A stretch of 55,451 nt of DNA from Rubrivivax sp. (GCA_027491255.1 JAIXWM010000191.1:1-55451), one strand, 5' to 3'. Shown: positions 32,594 through 41,679, counted from the first letter of the stretch. Notes: generated by a model from the sequence alone, not told the origin. Program-made: numbers and translations.

Positions 32594-33800
32594 AACCCTG
32601 ATGTCCCGATCCGCCGCCCTCCTGGCGGCGCCACTGGTCGGCCGCGTCCAGGCCCAGGCGCCGACGACCGTGCGCTGGTGGTACCACTTCGACAACCCGC
32701 AGGCGACGCCGGCCGAGCTGGTGGCCAAGTTCGAGAAGGAGAACCCCGGCATCCGCATCCAGGCCGAGTCCATCCCCTGGGGCGGCGGCAACGACTACTA
32801 CACCCGGCTGTACGCCGCCCTGGTGGCCGGCAACGCGCCCGACTGCGCGATGGTCAAGCTGGCCAACCAGTCGCGGCTGCTGCAGATGCGCGCGCTGGAG
32901 CCGCTGGACGCGATGATCGACAAGTGGGCCGGCAAGTCCGACATCTCGGCCAACCTCTGGAAGATGCACCAGGCCACCGATGGCAAGGCCTACTACGTGC
33001 CGCTGCAGTACGTCGCGCTGTACCTGTACTACCGCGTCGACCTGTTCCAGGCGGCCGGTGTGCAGCCGCCGCGCTCCTTCGACGACTTCCTGCGCGTGGC
33101 CCAGGCCGTCAACAAGGGCGACGTCGCCGCCTTCGGCATGCGCGGCGGGGCCGGCGGTCACGACCACTGGGGCAGTTTCGTGCTCGGCGGCGGCGCGAAC
33201 TTCGATGCCGGCGGCATGGTCTCGCCGCGGGCCCTGGCCGCCAACCGCTGGTTCGTCGAGCTGGGCACGCGCCACAAGCTGTTCCCGGCGTCGGCGCCGA
33301 CCGACGGCTTCCGCCAGATCGTCGACAACTTCAAGGCCGGCCGCACCGCGATGACGATCCACCACATCGGCTCGGCCAACGAGATGGTGCAGGCCCTCGG
33401 TGACCGGGTCTCGGCCGCGCCGGTGCCGGTGGGCGCCGACGGCCGCGGCTGGACCTCCTTCGGCGACGAGTCCAACGCCGTCTTTGCCGCCAGCAAGGCC
33501 AAGGAGGCGGCTTTCCGCTGGGTCAGCTTCCTGTCCACGGCCGAGAACAACGTCGCCTTCAACGTGCACACCGGCCAGCTCACGGTGTGCTCGAGCGGGG
33601 CGGCGCGTTGGAATCTGCACCCCAAGCGCTTCGTCGACGCGACCGCCGCCTCCACCGGCCTGATGGGCACGCTGCCCAACAACACCAAGACCGCCGACTT
33701 CACGCGCACGGTGTGGCCGCAGCAGATGCAGCGCGCCCTGCTCGGGCAGATCACGCCCGACGCGATGATGCAGGCCTTCGAGAAGCACTTCCACGGCTGA
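32583..33800 (+). CDS. ABC transporter sugar-binding protein (family 1)
   Basis: A 405-residue periplasmic solute-binding protein of the maltose/glycerol-phosphate (UgpB/MalE) class. The leader MKRRTLMSRSAALLAAPLVG carries an RR pair and ends at VQAQA. The mature protein shows VRWWYHFDNPQATPAELVAKF, PLQYVALYLYYRVDLFQAAG and FKAGRTAMTIHHIGS, typical of the family. ATG 32583 has a good AGGAG at 10 bases and lies inside the 3' end of the regulator-esterase gene. It would deliver a sugar to the two permeases that follow. Confidence 0.92.
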   Translation: MKRRTLMSRSAALLAAPLVGRVQAQAPTTVRWWYHFDNPQATPAELVAKFEKENPGIRIQAESIPWGGGNDYYTRLYAALVAGNAPDCAMVKLANQSRLLQMRALEPLDAMIDKWAGKSDISANLWKMHQATDGKAYYVPLQYVALYLYYRVDLFQAAGVQPPRSFDDFLRVAQAVNKGDVAAFGMRGGAGGHDHWGSFVLGGGANFDAGGMVSPRALAANRWFVELGTRHKLFPASAPTDGFRQIVDNFKAGRTAMTIHHIGSANEMVQALGDRVSAAPVPVGADGRGWTSFGDESNAVFAASKAKEAAFRWVSFLSTAENNVAFNVHTGQLTVCSSGAARWNLHPKRFVDATAASTGLMGTLPNNTKTADFTRTVWPQQMQRALLGQITPDAMMQAFEKHFHG

Positions 33801-33827
33801 GTCGCCAAGCCGCCCCCGCCCAGCCCC

Positions 33828-34703
33828 ATGCAGCGACGCTTCGAGCACCTGCCCTTCCTGCTGCCCGCCCTGCTGGTGACGGCAGCGGTGGTGCTGTACC
33901 CGGTGCTGCAGACGGTGTGGCTCGCGCTGCACCACTTCGTGCTGTTCGAGCCCGACAACCGGCGTTTCGTCGGGCTGGGCAACTTCGCCGAGATCCTGCT
34001 GCGCGACGAGCTGTTCTGGATCAGCCTGGGCAACTCGGCGCTGTGGGTGGTGGCGGTGGTGGGGCTGCAGTTCCTGCTCGGCCTGACCACCGCGCTGCTG
34101 CTGAACCAGACCTTCACCGGCCGCGCCCTGGCGCGCGCGCTGGTGGTGGTGCCCTGGGCGCTGCCAAGCGTGATCATCGGCCTGATGTGGACGTGGATGT
34201 ACGACCTGAACCTGGGCGTGCTCAACGACCTGCTGCTGCGCCTGGGGCTGGTGAGCGCGCCGGTGGCCTGGCTCGCGCAACCTTCCACGGCCCTGGGCGC
34301 GGTGATCCTGGCGCTGGTGTGGCAGGGCTTTCCCTTCTTCTCGGTGATGATCCTCGCCGGGCTGCAGACCATCCCGGCCGCGCACTACGAGGCCGCGGCG
34401 ATGGACGGGGCCACGCGCTGGCAGACGCTGCGCTACGTGACGCTGCCGGCGCTGCGCGAGGTCATCGCCACGGCGCTGCTGCTGCGCATGATCTGGGTCG
34501 CGAACTCGCTCGACGTCATCCTCGTGATGACCGGCGGCGGGCCGGGCTACGCCTCGCACACGCTGCCGCTGTACGCCTTCCTGAAGGCCTACTCGGGCAT
34601 GGAGTTCGGCTATGCCTCGGCGCTGTCGCTGAGCCTGACCCTGCTGCTGCTGGCGGTGGTGGCCAGCTACGTGCGCCGCGTCGCGCGCAAGGCGCTCGCA
34701 TGA
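33828..34703 (+). CDS. ABC sugar transporter permease (MalF/UgpA type)
   Basis: A 291-residue inner-membrane permease with about six helices. The cytoplasmic coupling loop EAAAMDGATRWQTLRYVTLP is the EAA motif that docks on the ATPase. The N-terminus (FEHLPFLLPALLVTAAVVLYP, SLGNSALWVVAVVGLQF) matches the sugar permease family. It starts 27 bp after the binding-protein gene and overlaps the next permease by 4 bp (ATGA). Confidence 0.92.
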   Translation: MQRRFEHLPFLLPALLVTAAVVLYPVLQTVWLALHHFVLFEPDNRRFVGLGNFAEILLRDELFWISLGNSALWVVAVVGLQFLLGLTTALLLNQTFTGRALARALVVVPWALPSVIIGLMWTWMYDLNLGVLNDLLLRLGLVSAPVAWLAQPSTALGAVILALVWQGFPFFSVMILAGLQTIPAAHYEAAAMDGATRWQTLRYVTLPALREVIATALLLRMIWVANSLDVILVMTGGGPGYASHTLPLYAFLKAYSGMEFGYASALSLSLTLLLLAVVASYVRRVARKALA

Positions 34704-35539
34704 TCGGCGCCAGACGCACCCGCCTGCGCCGGCTGCTCGAGGTCGAGCTGCCGGTGCTGCTGATCGTCGTCTTCGCGCTCGCGCCGTATGTGTGGATGGT
34801 GCTGACCTCGATCAAGCCGTCCAGCGCCATCGCCACCTTCCCGGTGCAGTACCTGCCCGCCGAGCCGACGCTCGAGCATTACCGCGTGCTCCTGCAGCGC
34901 ACCAGCTTCCTGCGCAACCTGCTCGACAGCCTGGTCGTGGCGGTCGGCGCGGTGGTGCTCGGCCTGGGTGTCAGCGTGCCCGCGGCCTATGCCTTCTCGC
35001 GCTTTCGCTTTGCAGGCCGCAGCGGCCTGCTGGTGTTCTTCCTGACCATCAACATGGTGCCGGTGGTGATGCTGATCATCCCGCTGTTCGTGCTGATGCG
35101 CCAGCTTGGCCTGATCGACACCTTCGTCGGCGTCGTGGCGGGCCACGCGACGTTCGCCATCCCGTTCTCGGTGTGGATGATGACGAGCTACTTCAACGCG
35201 CTGCCGGCCGAGCTCGACGAGGCCGCGCTCGTCGACGGCGCCTCACGCTGGCAGACCATACGCCACGTCGTGCTGCCGCTGGCCATGCCCGGCATCGTCA
35301 CCACCGGCATCTACATCTTCGTGAACTCGTGGAACGAGTACCTGTTCGCGATGATGCTGTCGGGCCAGAGCATCAAGACCGTCACGGTCGCGCTGCAGTC
35401 CTTCATCGGCGAGTTCACCGTCCAGTGGGGCCTGCTGACGGCCGGCGGCACGCTCATCGCCATCCCCGTCACCATCCTCTTCCTCGTCATCCAACGCCGT
35501 CTGGTCGGTGGCTTGACGGCGGGAGCCGTCAAGTCATGA
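34700..35539 (+). CDS. ABC sugar transporter permease (MalG/UgpE type)
   Basis: A 279-residue inner-membrane permease. It shows YVWMVLTSIKPSSAIATFP, DSLVVAVGAVVLGLGVSVPA, the EAA loop DEAALVDGASRWQTIRHVVL and FVNSWNEYLFAMMLSGQ, all typical of the MalG group. ATG 34700 overlaps the previous stop and its own stop overlaps the isomerase start, so the genes are translationally coupled. Confidence 0.92.
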   Translation: MIGARRTRLRRLLEVELPVLLIVVFALAPYVWMVLTSIKPSSAIATFPVQYLPAEPTLEHYRVLLQRTSFLRNLLDSLVVAVGAVVLGLGVSVPAAYAFSRFRFAGRSGLLVFFLTINMVPVVMLIIPLFVLMRQLGLIDTFVGVVAGHATFAIPFSVWMMTSYFNALPAELDEAALVDGASRWQTIRHVVLPLAMPGIVTTGIYIFVNSWNEYLFAMMLSGQSIKTVTVALQSFIGEFTVQWGLLTAGGTLIAIPVTILFLVIQRRLVGGLTAGAVKS

Positions 35540-36423
35540 ATCCTCCGATCGGCATCATCTCGATGTTCTACGCGCGGCCCTTCCTCGCCGCGCACTTCCC
35601 CCTGTTCGAGCGCATGAAGCGCGCCGGCATGGACTTCGTCGAACTGCTCGTGCCCGAGCCCGGCGAGCTCGACCTCGCGCGGACGCGGGACGCGCTGCGC
35701 GATGCCGGCCTGGGCGTGGTGCTGGCCGCGCGCGTGAACCTGCAGCGCGACCTCGCCAGCGACGACCCCGCGGCGCACGCCGCCGGCATCACCTACCTCG
35801 AGTACTGCGTCGACACGGCCGCGGCCCTGGGCGCGCAGATCGTCGGCGGGCCGCTGTACGGCGCGCCGCTGGTCTTCGCGGGCCGGGCGCCGACGCCGGC
35901 GGTCGAGGCCCAGCGGCTGCCGCGCGTGGACCGCGTCGTGGCCGCGCTGCGGCGCGTGGGCGGACGCGCCGCCGCCCAGGGCGTGCGCCTGGCCGTCGAG
36001 CCGCTGAACCGCTTCGAGACGGACTTCGCCTCGACGACGGCGCAGGGCATCGAGCTCGCCCAACGCGTCGACGAGCCGGCCGTGGGCCTGCTGCTCGACA
36101 CCTTCCACATGAACATGGAAGACGGCGACCTGCCGCAGGCGATCGCGCAGGCCGCCCCGCACCTCGTGCACTTCCAGGCCAACGAGTGCCACCGCGGCTT
36201 CGTCGGCACCGGCCATGTCGACTGGACCGGCGTGGCACGCGCGCTGACGCGCGCGGGCTATGCCGGGCCGATCACGCTCGAGCCCTTCCGGCGCAGCGAG
36301 CAGCGCCTGGGCGTGGGGCTGGCGCAGTGGCGCGCCCCCACCGAGGACGAGGACACCCCGCTGGCCGCCAGCGCCGCCTTCCTGCGCGCGGCCCTGGCCC
36401 TGGCAAGGCAGGAGCAGGCATGA
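35536..36423 (+). CDS. Sugar isomerase/epimerase (D-tagatose/D-psicose 3-epimerase-like TIM barrel)
   Basis: A 295-residue xylose-isomerase-like barrel enzyme. The metal ligands of ketose 3-epimerases can be placed: Glu in LAVEPLNRFETDF, Asp in LLLDTFHMNMED, His in HLVHFQANECHRG and Glu in ITLEPFRRSE; GTGHVDW is also typical. It probably epimerises or isomerises the imported sugar or a derived keto-sugar. It overlaps the preceding permease and the following dehydrogenase by 4 bp each, so it belongs to the operon. Confidence 0.85.
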   Translation: MNPPIGIISMFYARPFLAAHFPLFERMKRAGMDFVELLVPEPGELDLARTRDALRDAGLGVVLAARVNLQRDLASDDPAAHAAGITYLEYCVDTAAALGAQIVGGPLYGAPLVFAGRAPTPAVEAQRLPRVDRVVAALRRVGGRAAAQGVRLAVEPLNRFETDFASTTAQGIELAQRVDEPAVGLLLDTFHMNMEDGDLPQAIAQAAPHLVHFQANECHRGFVGTGHVDWTGVARALTRAGYAGPITLEPFRRSEQRLGVGLAQWRAPTEDEDTPLAASAAFLRAALALARQEQA

Positions 36424-37442
36424 AGCGCATCGCATGGATAGGCTGCGGCCGGCACGCCAACGAGATGCTGCTGCCGCAGCTGGCCCGCTGCGGCCTGCGG
36501 CTGGTCCAGCTGTGCGACGTCGACGAGGCCCGCCTGACCGACACCGCGCAGCGGCTGGGCGTGACGGCGGTCACGCGCGACTGGCGCGACGTGATCGCCA
36601 ACCCCGGGGTCGACGTCGTCGGCGTGGCCGCCGGGCCGCAGGCGCATGCCGAGATCGCCAGCGCCTGCGTGCAGGCGGGGCGCCCCGTCTTCATCGAGAA
36701 GCCGCCCGCCGCCACGGCGGCGCAGGCGCTGGCGCTGGCGCAGTTGTCCCAGGCCCGCGGCGTGCCCGTGGTCGTGGGCTTCATGAAGCGCTTCTCGACC
36801 GCCAACCGGATCGCGCACCGCGTGCTGTGCGACCCCGAGTTCGGACGCCGCGTCAGCTTCCTCGGCCAGTACATGACGGCGCCGACCTACTTCGCGGGGG
36901 ACGTCGACTACACCGGCTTCTACCTGCACCACTGCGTGCACTACCTCGACCTCGTGCCGCACCTGATCGGCGAGCCGGCGACCACGCTGGGCGTGCGTCA
37001 CCACGAGATCAGCCCCGGCAAGCTGCTGCTGCACGTGGACTTCGGCTTCGCCAGCGGGGCCATCGGCACCCTGGTCATGGGCACGCACCAGTCGCGCGCC
37101 ACGCCGATGGAGTGGTGGCAGGTCATGGGCGACCACCGGCGCGTGGAGGTTCGCAACGTGCACGAGGTGCGCTATTACCGGGCGCCGAAGTTCAAGGTCG
37201 ACGACCCGCAGGCGACGCTGGTCGACGGCGAGGACACGCTCGTCTGGGAGCCCAACCTGACGGTGGCCGCGAACGAGGACCACAAGGGTTACGCCGCGCT
37301 GCTGCGCGAGTTCGCCCTGGCCGCTGCAGGCCAGGCGCACGCCGCGCCGCTGGCGGCCGACGGCGCGCGCGCCATGCGCGTGCTCGAGGCCATGGTGGGC
37401 TCGATGGCCAGCGGCGCGAGCGTCGCGCTGGCGCAGGGCTGA
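36420..37442 (+). CDS. Gfo/Idh/MocA family oxidoreductase
   Basis: A 340-residue NAD(P)-dependent sugar or inositol dehydrogenase-type protein. The Rossmann start is RIAWIGCGRHANEMLLPQL, followed by FIEKPPAATAAQ with the catalytic-type Lys of the EKP motif, and a C-terminal mixed alpha/beta domain with DYTGFYLHHCVHYLDLVPHL. It is coupled to the epimerase gene by an ATGA overlap. It probably oxidises the same sugar or its 3-keto form. Confidence 0.9.
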   Translation: MKRIAWIGCGRHANEMLLPQLARCGLRLVQLCDVDEARLTDTAQRLGVTAVTRDWRDVIANPGVDVVGVAAGPQAHAEIASACVQAGRPVFIEKPPAATAAQALALAQLSQARGVPVVVGFMKRFSTANRIAHRVLCDPEFGRRVSFLGQYMTAPTYFAGDVDYTGFYLHHCVHYLDLVPHLIGEPATTLGVRHHEISPGKLLLHVDFGFASGAIGTLVMGTHQSRATPMEWWQVMGDHRRVEVRNVHEVRYYRAPKFKVDDPQATLVDGEDTLVWEPNLTVAANEDHKGYAALLREFALAAAGQAHAAPLAADGARAMRVLEAMVGSMASGASVALAQG

Positions 37443-37447
37443 GCGCG

Positions 37448-38512
37448 ATGGCAGCCATCAGCATCGAGCGGGTGCGCAAGCAGTTCGGCGCGGTGCCGGT
37501 GCTGCACGAGGTCAGCATCGAGATCCCGGACGGTTCGTTCACCGTGCTGGTCGGCCCCTCGGGCTGCGGCAAGTCCACGCTGCTGCGCATGCTCGCCGGG
37601 CTGGAGGACATCAGCGCCGGGGTGATCCGCGTCGACGGTCGCGTCGTCAACGACCTGCTGCCCAAGGAACGCGACATGGCGATGGTGTTCCAGAGCTATG
37701 CGCTGTACCCGCACATGACCGTGCGCGAGAACATGGGCTTCTCGCTCACGCTGGCGCGGGTGGCCGACGCCGAGAAGCGCCGCCGCGTCGAGGACGCGGC
37801 GCGCATCCTCGACCTGGACAAGCTGCTCGAGCGCCACCCGCGCGAGCTCTCGGGCGGGCAGCGCCAGCGCGTGGCGATGGGGCGCGCCATCGTGCGCGAC
37901 CCGCAGGTCTTCCTGTTCGACGAACCGCTGTCGAACCTGGACGCCAAGCTGCGTGTGCAGATGCGTGCCGAGATCCGCAAGCTGCACCAGCGCCTGCGCA
38001 CCACCACCGTCTACGTCACCCACGACCAGATCGAGGCCATGACCATGGCCGACCAGATCGTCGTCATGCGCGAGGGCCGGATCGAGCAGTCCGGCTCGCC
38101 GCTGGAGCTCTTCGACCGGCCCGCCAACCTCTTCGTCGCGCAGTTCATCGGCTCGCCGTCGATGAACATGCTGCATGGGCGTATCGGCAACGACGGGCAG
38201 GCCCTGGAATCCGCCGGGCTGCGCTGGCCCGTGACGCCAGCGCATGCCGCCCATGCCGGCAGGGACCTGTGCTGGGGGATCCGGCCGACCGACCTGCGCC
38301 TGGCCGACGACGGCCAGGGCGTGCCGGCAACGGTGGAGGTCGTCGAGCCCACCGGCGCGGAAACCGAGATGCAGGTGCTGGCCGGCACGGCGACGCTGTC
38401 GCTGGTGCTGCCGGGCCGCACCGGCGCGCGCGTCGGCGACCGGGTGCACGTGGCCGTCGACCCGACCAAGGCCCACCTGTTCGACGCCGGGACGCAGCAG
38501 CGGCTGGAGTGA
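37448..38512 (+). CDS. ABC sugar transporter ATPase (MalK/UgpC type)
   Basis: A 354-residue ABC ATPase. It has Walker A GPSGCGKSTLL, Q-loop MVFQSYALYPHMTV, signature LSGGQRQRVAMGRAIV, Walker B VFLFDEPLSNLDA, H-loop VTHDQIEA, and a C-terminal OB-fold regulatory domain (WGIRPTDLRLADDGQGVPA) found in the MalK/UgpC class. It completes the ABC system five genes earlier in the same operon and powers import. It is the last gene of the operon. Confidence 0.95.
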   Translation: MAAISIERVRKQFGAVPVLHEVSIEIPDGSFTVLVGPSGCGKSTLLRMLAGLEDISAGVIRVDGRVVNDLLPKERDMAMVFQSYALYPHMTVRENMGFSLTLARVADAEKRRRVEDAARILDLDKLLERHPRELSGGQRQRVAMGRAIVRDPQVFLFDEPLSNLDAKLRVQMRAEIRKLHQRLRTTTVYVTHDQIEAMTMADQIVVMREGRIEQSGSPLELFDRPANLFVAQFIGSPSMNMLHGRIGNDGQALESAGLRWPVTPAHAAHAGRDLCWGIRPTDLRLADDGQGVPATVEVVEPTGAETEMQVLAGTATLSLVLPGRTGARVGDRVHVAVDPTKAHLFDAGTQQRLE

Positions 38513-38541
38513 GGGCGCCGCCGTTTTGCCCATCCAGAAGA

Positions 38542-38569
38542 CCTTTCGGGCTGAGCCTGTCGAAGCCCT
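38542..38569. repeat. Burkholderiales palindromic intergenic repeat
   Basis: CCTTTCGGGCTGAGCCTGTC followed by GAAGCCCT matches the dispersed TTCGACAGGCTCAGCCCGAA element common in Burkholderiales genomes. It lies 30 bp after the ATPase gene; its hypothetical translation (RQAQPER) often pollutes gene calls. Confidence 0.7.
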
Positions 38570-38653
38570 CGCGGGCACGCAGACAGCCTCATTCGGTTTC
38601 CCGTCCACCCCCAGCCACCTGCCGCAGCGGGCCGGACGGCACAATAGCCTCCC

Positions 38654-39115
38654 ATGCACGACGACATCGCCACCCTGAGCCGCATCCTGCGCGAATGCCG
38701 CACGCTGGCCGTCGTCGGGCTGTCGGCGCAGTGGCATCGGCCGAGCCACTTCGCGGCCAAGTACATGCTCGAGCACGGCTACCGCGTGATCCCGGTCAAT
38801 CCGCGCTACGAGGAGGTGCTGGGCCAGCGCTGCTACCCGAGCCTGGAAGCCATCCCGCACCCGGTGGACCTGGTGGACGTGTTCCGGGCCGAGGCCGACC
38901 TGCCGCCCATCGCACGCAGCGCGGTGGCCATCGGCGCGCGCTGCCTGTGGCAGCAGCTGGGCGTGCGCTCGGCCGAGGCCGACCGCATCGCGACCGAGGC
39001 CGGGCTCGACTCGGTGGCCGACCGCTGCGTGAAGATCGAGCACGCGCGCCTGTTCGGCGGCCTGCACTGGGCCGGCGTGAACACGGGGGTGATCTCGGCC
39101 CAGCGCCGGCGTTGA
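38654..39115 (+). CDS. CoA-binding domain protein (YccU family)
   Basis: A 153-residue single-domain protein with a CoA-binding Rossmann fold as in succinyl-CoA synthetase alpha. TLAVVGLSAQWHRPSHFAAKYM, GYRVIPVNPRYEEVLGQRCY and DLVDVFRAEADLPPIARSAVAIG are the family core. The late CVKIEHARL segment is typical of the YccU group. Function in the family is unknown. It stands 141 bp after the sugar operon. Confidence 0.88.
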   Translation: MHDDIATLSRILRECRTLAVVGLSAQWHRPSHFAAKYMLEHGYRVIPVNPRYEEVLGQRCYPSLEAIPHPVDLVDVFRAEADLPPIARSAVAIGARCLWQQLGVRSAEADRIATEAGLDSVADRCVKIEHARLFGGLHWAGVNTGVISAQRRR

Positions 39116-39124
39116 CGCGGGCGC

Positions 39125-39305
39125 TCCCCGTGTTGCTGCGCCTCCATCCCGTCCTGATGTGCTGCGCCTCCGCCTCGCCCCTCCCTGCCGCACCACCTTC
39201 CCGCCCTGAGCTGCTGCACCTCGGCCCTACCCCTTCCTGCCGCACCACCCTCCCGCCCTGAGCTGCTGCACCTCCGCCCCACCCCATCCTGCCGCACCAC
39301 CTCCC
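39125..39305. repeat. 52-bp tandem repeat array upstream of metY
   Basis: Units beginning CTGCCGCACCACC start at 39185, 39237 and 39289, exactly 52 bp apart; a more diverged unit precedes them from about 39125. Each carries CCCGCCCTGAGCTGCTGCAC. The array fills the gap between the CoA-binding protein gene and metY and ends 5 bp before the metY start, so metY has no visible Shine-Dalgarno site or promoter outside it. Confidence 0.88.
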
Positions 39306-39309
39306 CGCC

Positions 39310-40611
39310 ATGGCCGATCGCACCTTCCAGCCCGAGACGCTCGCCATCCACGCCGGGCAGGTGCCTGATGCGGCCACGGGCGCGCGCGCCCTGCCGATCT
39401 ACCAGACCACGAGCTTCGTCTTCGACTCCGCCGACCACGCGGCCTCGCTGTTCAATCTGCAGACCTTCGGCAACGTGTACTCACGGCTGTCGAACCCGAC
39501 GGTGGCGGCGCTCGAGGAGCGGGTGGCCGCCCTGGAGGGCGGGCGCGCCGGGGTGGCGGCCGCCAGCGGCATGGCGGCCGAGGCGCTGGCCCTGCTGACC
39601 ATCCTGCAGGCCGGCGACCACGTGGTGGCTGCGGGTTCGCTGTACGGCGGCTCGGTGACGATGCTGGCGGTGAACCTGCGCAAGTTCGGCATCGAGACCA
39701 CCTTCGTCCAGACCACCGACGCGCAGGCCTTCGCCGCGGCGATGCGCCCGAACACGCGCGCCGTGTTCGCCGAGACACTGGGCAACCCCGGGCTCGTCGT
39801 GCTCGACATCGCCGCCGTGGCCGAGGTGGCGCATGCGCACGGGGTGCCGCTGGTGGTGGACAACACGGTGCCGAGCCCGGCGCTGTGCAACCCGATCGCG
39901 CACGGCGCGGACATCGTCGTGCATTCGGCGACGAAGTACCTGGGCGGCCACGGCACGACGCTGGGCGGCGTGGTGGTCGAGTCCGGGCGCTTCCCCTGGG
40001 ACAACGGCCGCTTTGCGGGCATGACCGATCCCTCGCCCGGCTACCACGGCGTGAAGTTCTTCGAGACCTTCGGCGACTTCGCCTTCACGATGCGCTGCCG
40101 CATGGAGACGCTGCGCGTGTTCGGCATGAGCCTGGCGCCCGCCAGCGCGTGGCAGATCCTGCAGGGCGTGGAGACGCTGCCGCTGCGCATGGAGCGGCAC
40201 TGCGCCAACGCCCTGGCCGTGGCGCGCTTCCTGAGCGACGACCCGCGCGTGGCCTGGGTCAACTACCCCGGCCTGCCCGGGCACCCCCAGCACGCGCTGC
40301 TGCGGCGGCAGATGAAGGGCGGCTCGGGGCTGCTGGCCTTCGGCGTGCGCGCCGAAGGCGGGGCGGACGCGGCGCTGGCGCGCGGGGTGCGCTTCATCGA
40401 GAGCGCCGCCTTCATGAGCCACCTCGTCAACATCGGCGACACGCGCACCCTCGTCAGCCACCCCGCCAGCACGACGCACCGCCAGCTCGAACCCGCGCAG
40501 CAGCTCGCAGCCGGCGTGCGGCCGGACATGATCCGCCTGTCGGTCGGCCTGGAACATGTCGACGACATCCTCTGGGACATCGACCAGGCGCTCGGCCGTG
40601 CCTGCGCCTGA
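39310..40611 (+). CDS. metY: O-acetylhomoserine sulfhydrylase (MetY)
   Basis: A 433-residue PLP-dependent Cys/Met-metabolism enzyme that makes homocysteine from O-acetylhomoserine and sulfide. It starts FQPETLAIHAGQVPDAATGA, with PIYQTTSFVF, NVYSRLSNPT, the phosphate-site ASGMAAEALAL, and the PLP Lys in VHSATKYLGGHG. Length and the insert after the PLP lysine (GRFPWDNGRFAGMTDPSPGY) favour MetY over MetB/MetZ. Transcribed alone behind a tandem repeat. Its last 15 codons are duplicated just downstream. Confidence 0.93.
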   Translation: MADRTFQPETLAIHAGQVPDAATGARALPIYQTTSFVFDSADHAASLFNLQTFGNVYSRLSNPTVAALEERVAALEGGRAGVAAASGMAAEALALLTILQAGDHVVAAGSLYGGSVTMLAVNLRKFGIETTFVQTTDAQAFAAAMRPNTRAVFAETLGNPGLVVLDIAAVAEVAHAHGVPLVVDNTVPSPALCNPIAHGADIVVHSATKYLGGHGTTLGGVVVESGRFPWDNGRFAGMTDPSPGYHGVKFFETFGDFAFTMRCRMETLRVFGMSLAPASAWQILQGVETLPLRMERHCANALAVARFLSDDPRVAWVNYPGLPGHPQHALLRRQMKGGSGLLAFGVRAEGGADAALARGVRFIESAAFMSHLVNIGDTRTLVSHPASTTHRQLEPAQQLAAGVRPDMIRLSVGLEHVDDILWDIDQALGRACA

Positions 40612-40771
40612 AACCGCCGCCCGGGCCGCGTCAGCCCGGCGGCAGAGCCCGCGTGAGCATCGCGTAGTTCCTCTGGGACATCGACCACGCGCTCGGCCGC
40701 GCCTGCGCCTGAAACCGCCGCCAGGGCCCCGCGTCAGCCCGGCGGCAGAGTCCGCGTGAGCATCGCGTGGT
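40570..40771. repeat. Tandem duplication of about 101 bp across two convergent gene ends
   Basis: The stretch 40570-40668 (end of metY through a copy of the neighbouring gene's tail) recurs at 40671-40771 with few substitutions and a 2-bp indel. The first copy holds the functional metY end; the second holds the functional 3' end of the leftward EthD-like gene. Confidence 0.88.
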
Positions 40772-41432
40772 GCGTCACCCGGCCCGCATAGGGCGGGAAG
40801 GTCGTGAAGTCGCGCCGCATCTGCTCGCGCACGGGCGACTGCAAGGCCGCATCCAGCGCCTGCGGGCTGTCGAAGGCGACCTTGTTGCGCTGCAACTGCC
40901 GCCGCCGCCGTCCGGGCAGCCAGGCCACGGCCTCGAGCGGGCTGCAGATCTCCAGCTCGCGCAGCCCCGGCAGCTGGCGCATCAGCGGCGGGTGCTGCGT
41001 CAGGTAGTGGTCCATCCAGGCGTGAGCGTCTTCGGCCGGGCCCTCGTAGGCCACCAGATAGGTGCACCAGGGGCCCACCGCATCGCCCGGCCGCGCCTGC
41101 GCGACGGCATAGCGGCGGGTCAGCACCGTTTCCCAGGCGGGCGGCACGCCGCCGCGCTGGGCCAGCGTCTCGACCCACGCCGCCACGGGCCCGCCCCGGC
41201 CCGCCGCGGCCTCGAGGTCGAGCAGGCGGGCGAAATAGAGCTGCAGCACCAGCGCCGGCGGCGGCTCGGCCGCGAGGAAGGGGTCGTGCGCGCGCGCCGG
41301 CGTGTGGGCGAGCGCGCCCGTCAGCCCGCCGATGCCGGCCAGCAGCCCGGCCGGGTCGGGCTGGGCCTGCAGGGCGCGCAGGCTCGCATCGTCGGCGCCC
41401 GGCCCACATTCGAGAAAGAGGCAGAAGTCCAT
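40734..41432 (-). CDS. EthD-domain (dimeric alpha/beta-barrel) protein
   Basis: A 232-residue protein with two ferredoxin-like halves. The second half has TYLVAYEGPAEDAHAWMDHYLTQHPPLMRQ, where the H-x-x-H-PxL pattern is typical of EthD-type small dimeric enzymes, and a later FTTFPPYAGRVTHHAML segment. ATG 41432 gives the usual beta-strand start MDFCLFLECGP. It is divergent from the opine-dehydrogenase-like operon with a 247-bp gap, so it may share its regulation. EthD-fold proteins accompany oxidative catabolic clusters; no specific reaction can be assigned. Confidence 0.7.
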   Translation of the reverse strand: MDFCLFLECGPGADDASLRALQAQPDPAGLLAGIGGLTGALAHTPARAHDPFLAAEPPPALVLQLYFARLLDLEAAAGRGGPVAAWVETLAQRGGVPPAWETVLTRRYAVAQARPGDAVGPWCTYLVAYEGPAEDAHAWMDHYLTQHPPLMRQLPGLRELEICSPLEAVAWLPGRRRRQLQRNKVAFDSPQALDAALQSPVREQMRRDFTTFPPYAGRVTHHAMLTRTLPPG

Positions 41433-41592
41433 CGTCGTCGCGGTGCGTGCACGCAAGCCCCGGCCGGGCCGTTCGGGCATGGAGGGGCTTGTGGTCGCAT
41501 CCCGCCCGGGGGCAGAGGATGTGGCATTCTGCGGCGGGCCGCCTGAGGCTGAGCGTGATTTCCGCCCTGCCGACCGGCGGCGTTTTCCCTAG

Positions 41593-41621
41593 TTGATTTT
41601 GGAAATATCGACTTCTAAAGT
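41593..41621 (+). promoter_or_regulatory. Sigma-70-type promoter for the opine-dehydrogenase-like operon
   Basis: TTGATT (41593-41598) and TAAAGT (41616-41621) are spaced 17 bases apart in a distinctly AT-rich patch 60 bp upstream of ATG 41680. A GGAGGG lies about 8 bases before that ATG. No other gene is seen in 41433-41679. Confidence 0.55.
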
Positions 41622-41679
41622 TTCCCGGTCTGTCCCTGGAGCTTTGCCGCCGCAGAGCCTGTGGCGCAGGAGGGTGTGC

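Noticed and set aside
39125..39305. CRISPR array
   Set aside because: The units are contiguous 52-bp tandem repeats without unique spacers, and no cas genes are present. The same holds for the arrays at 1-163 and 10191-10239.
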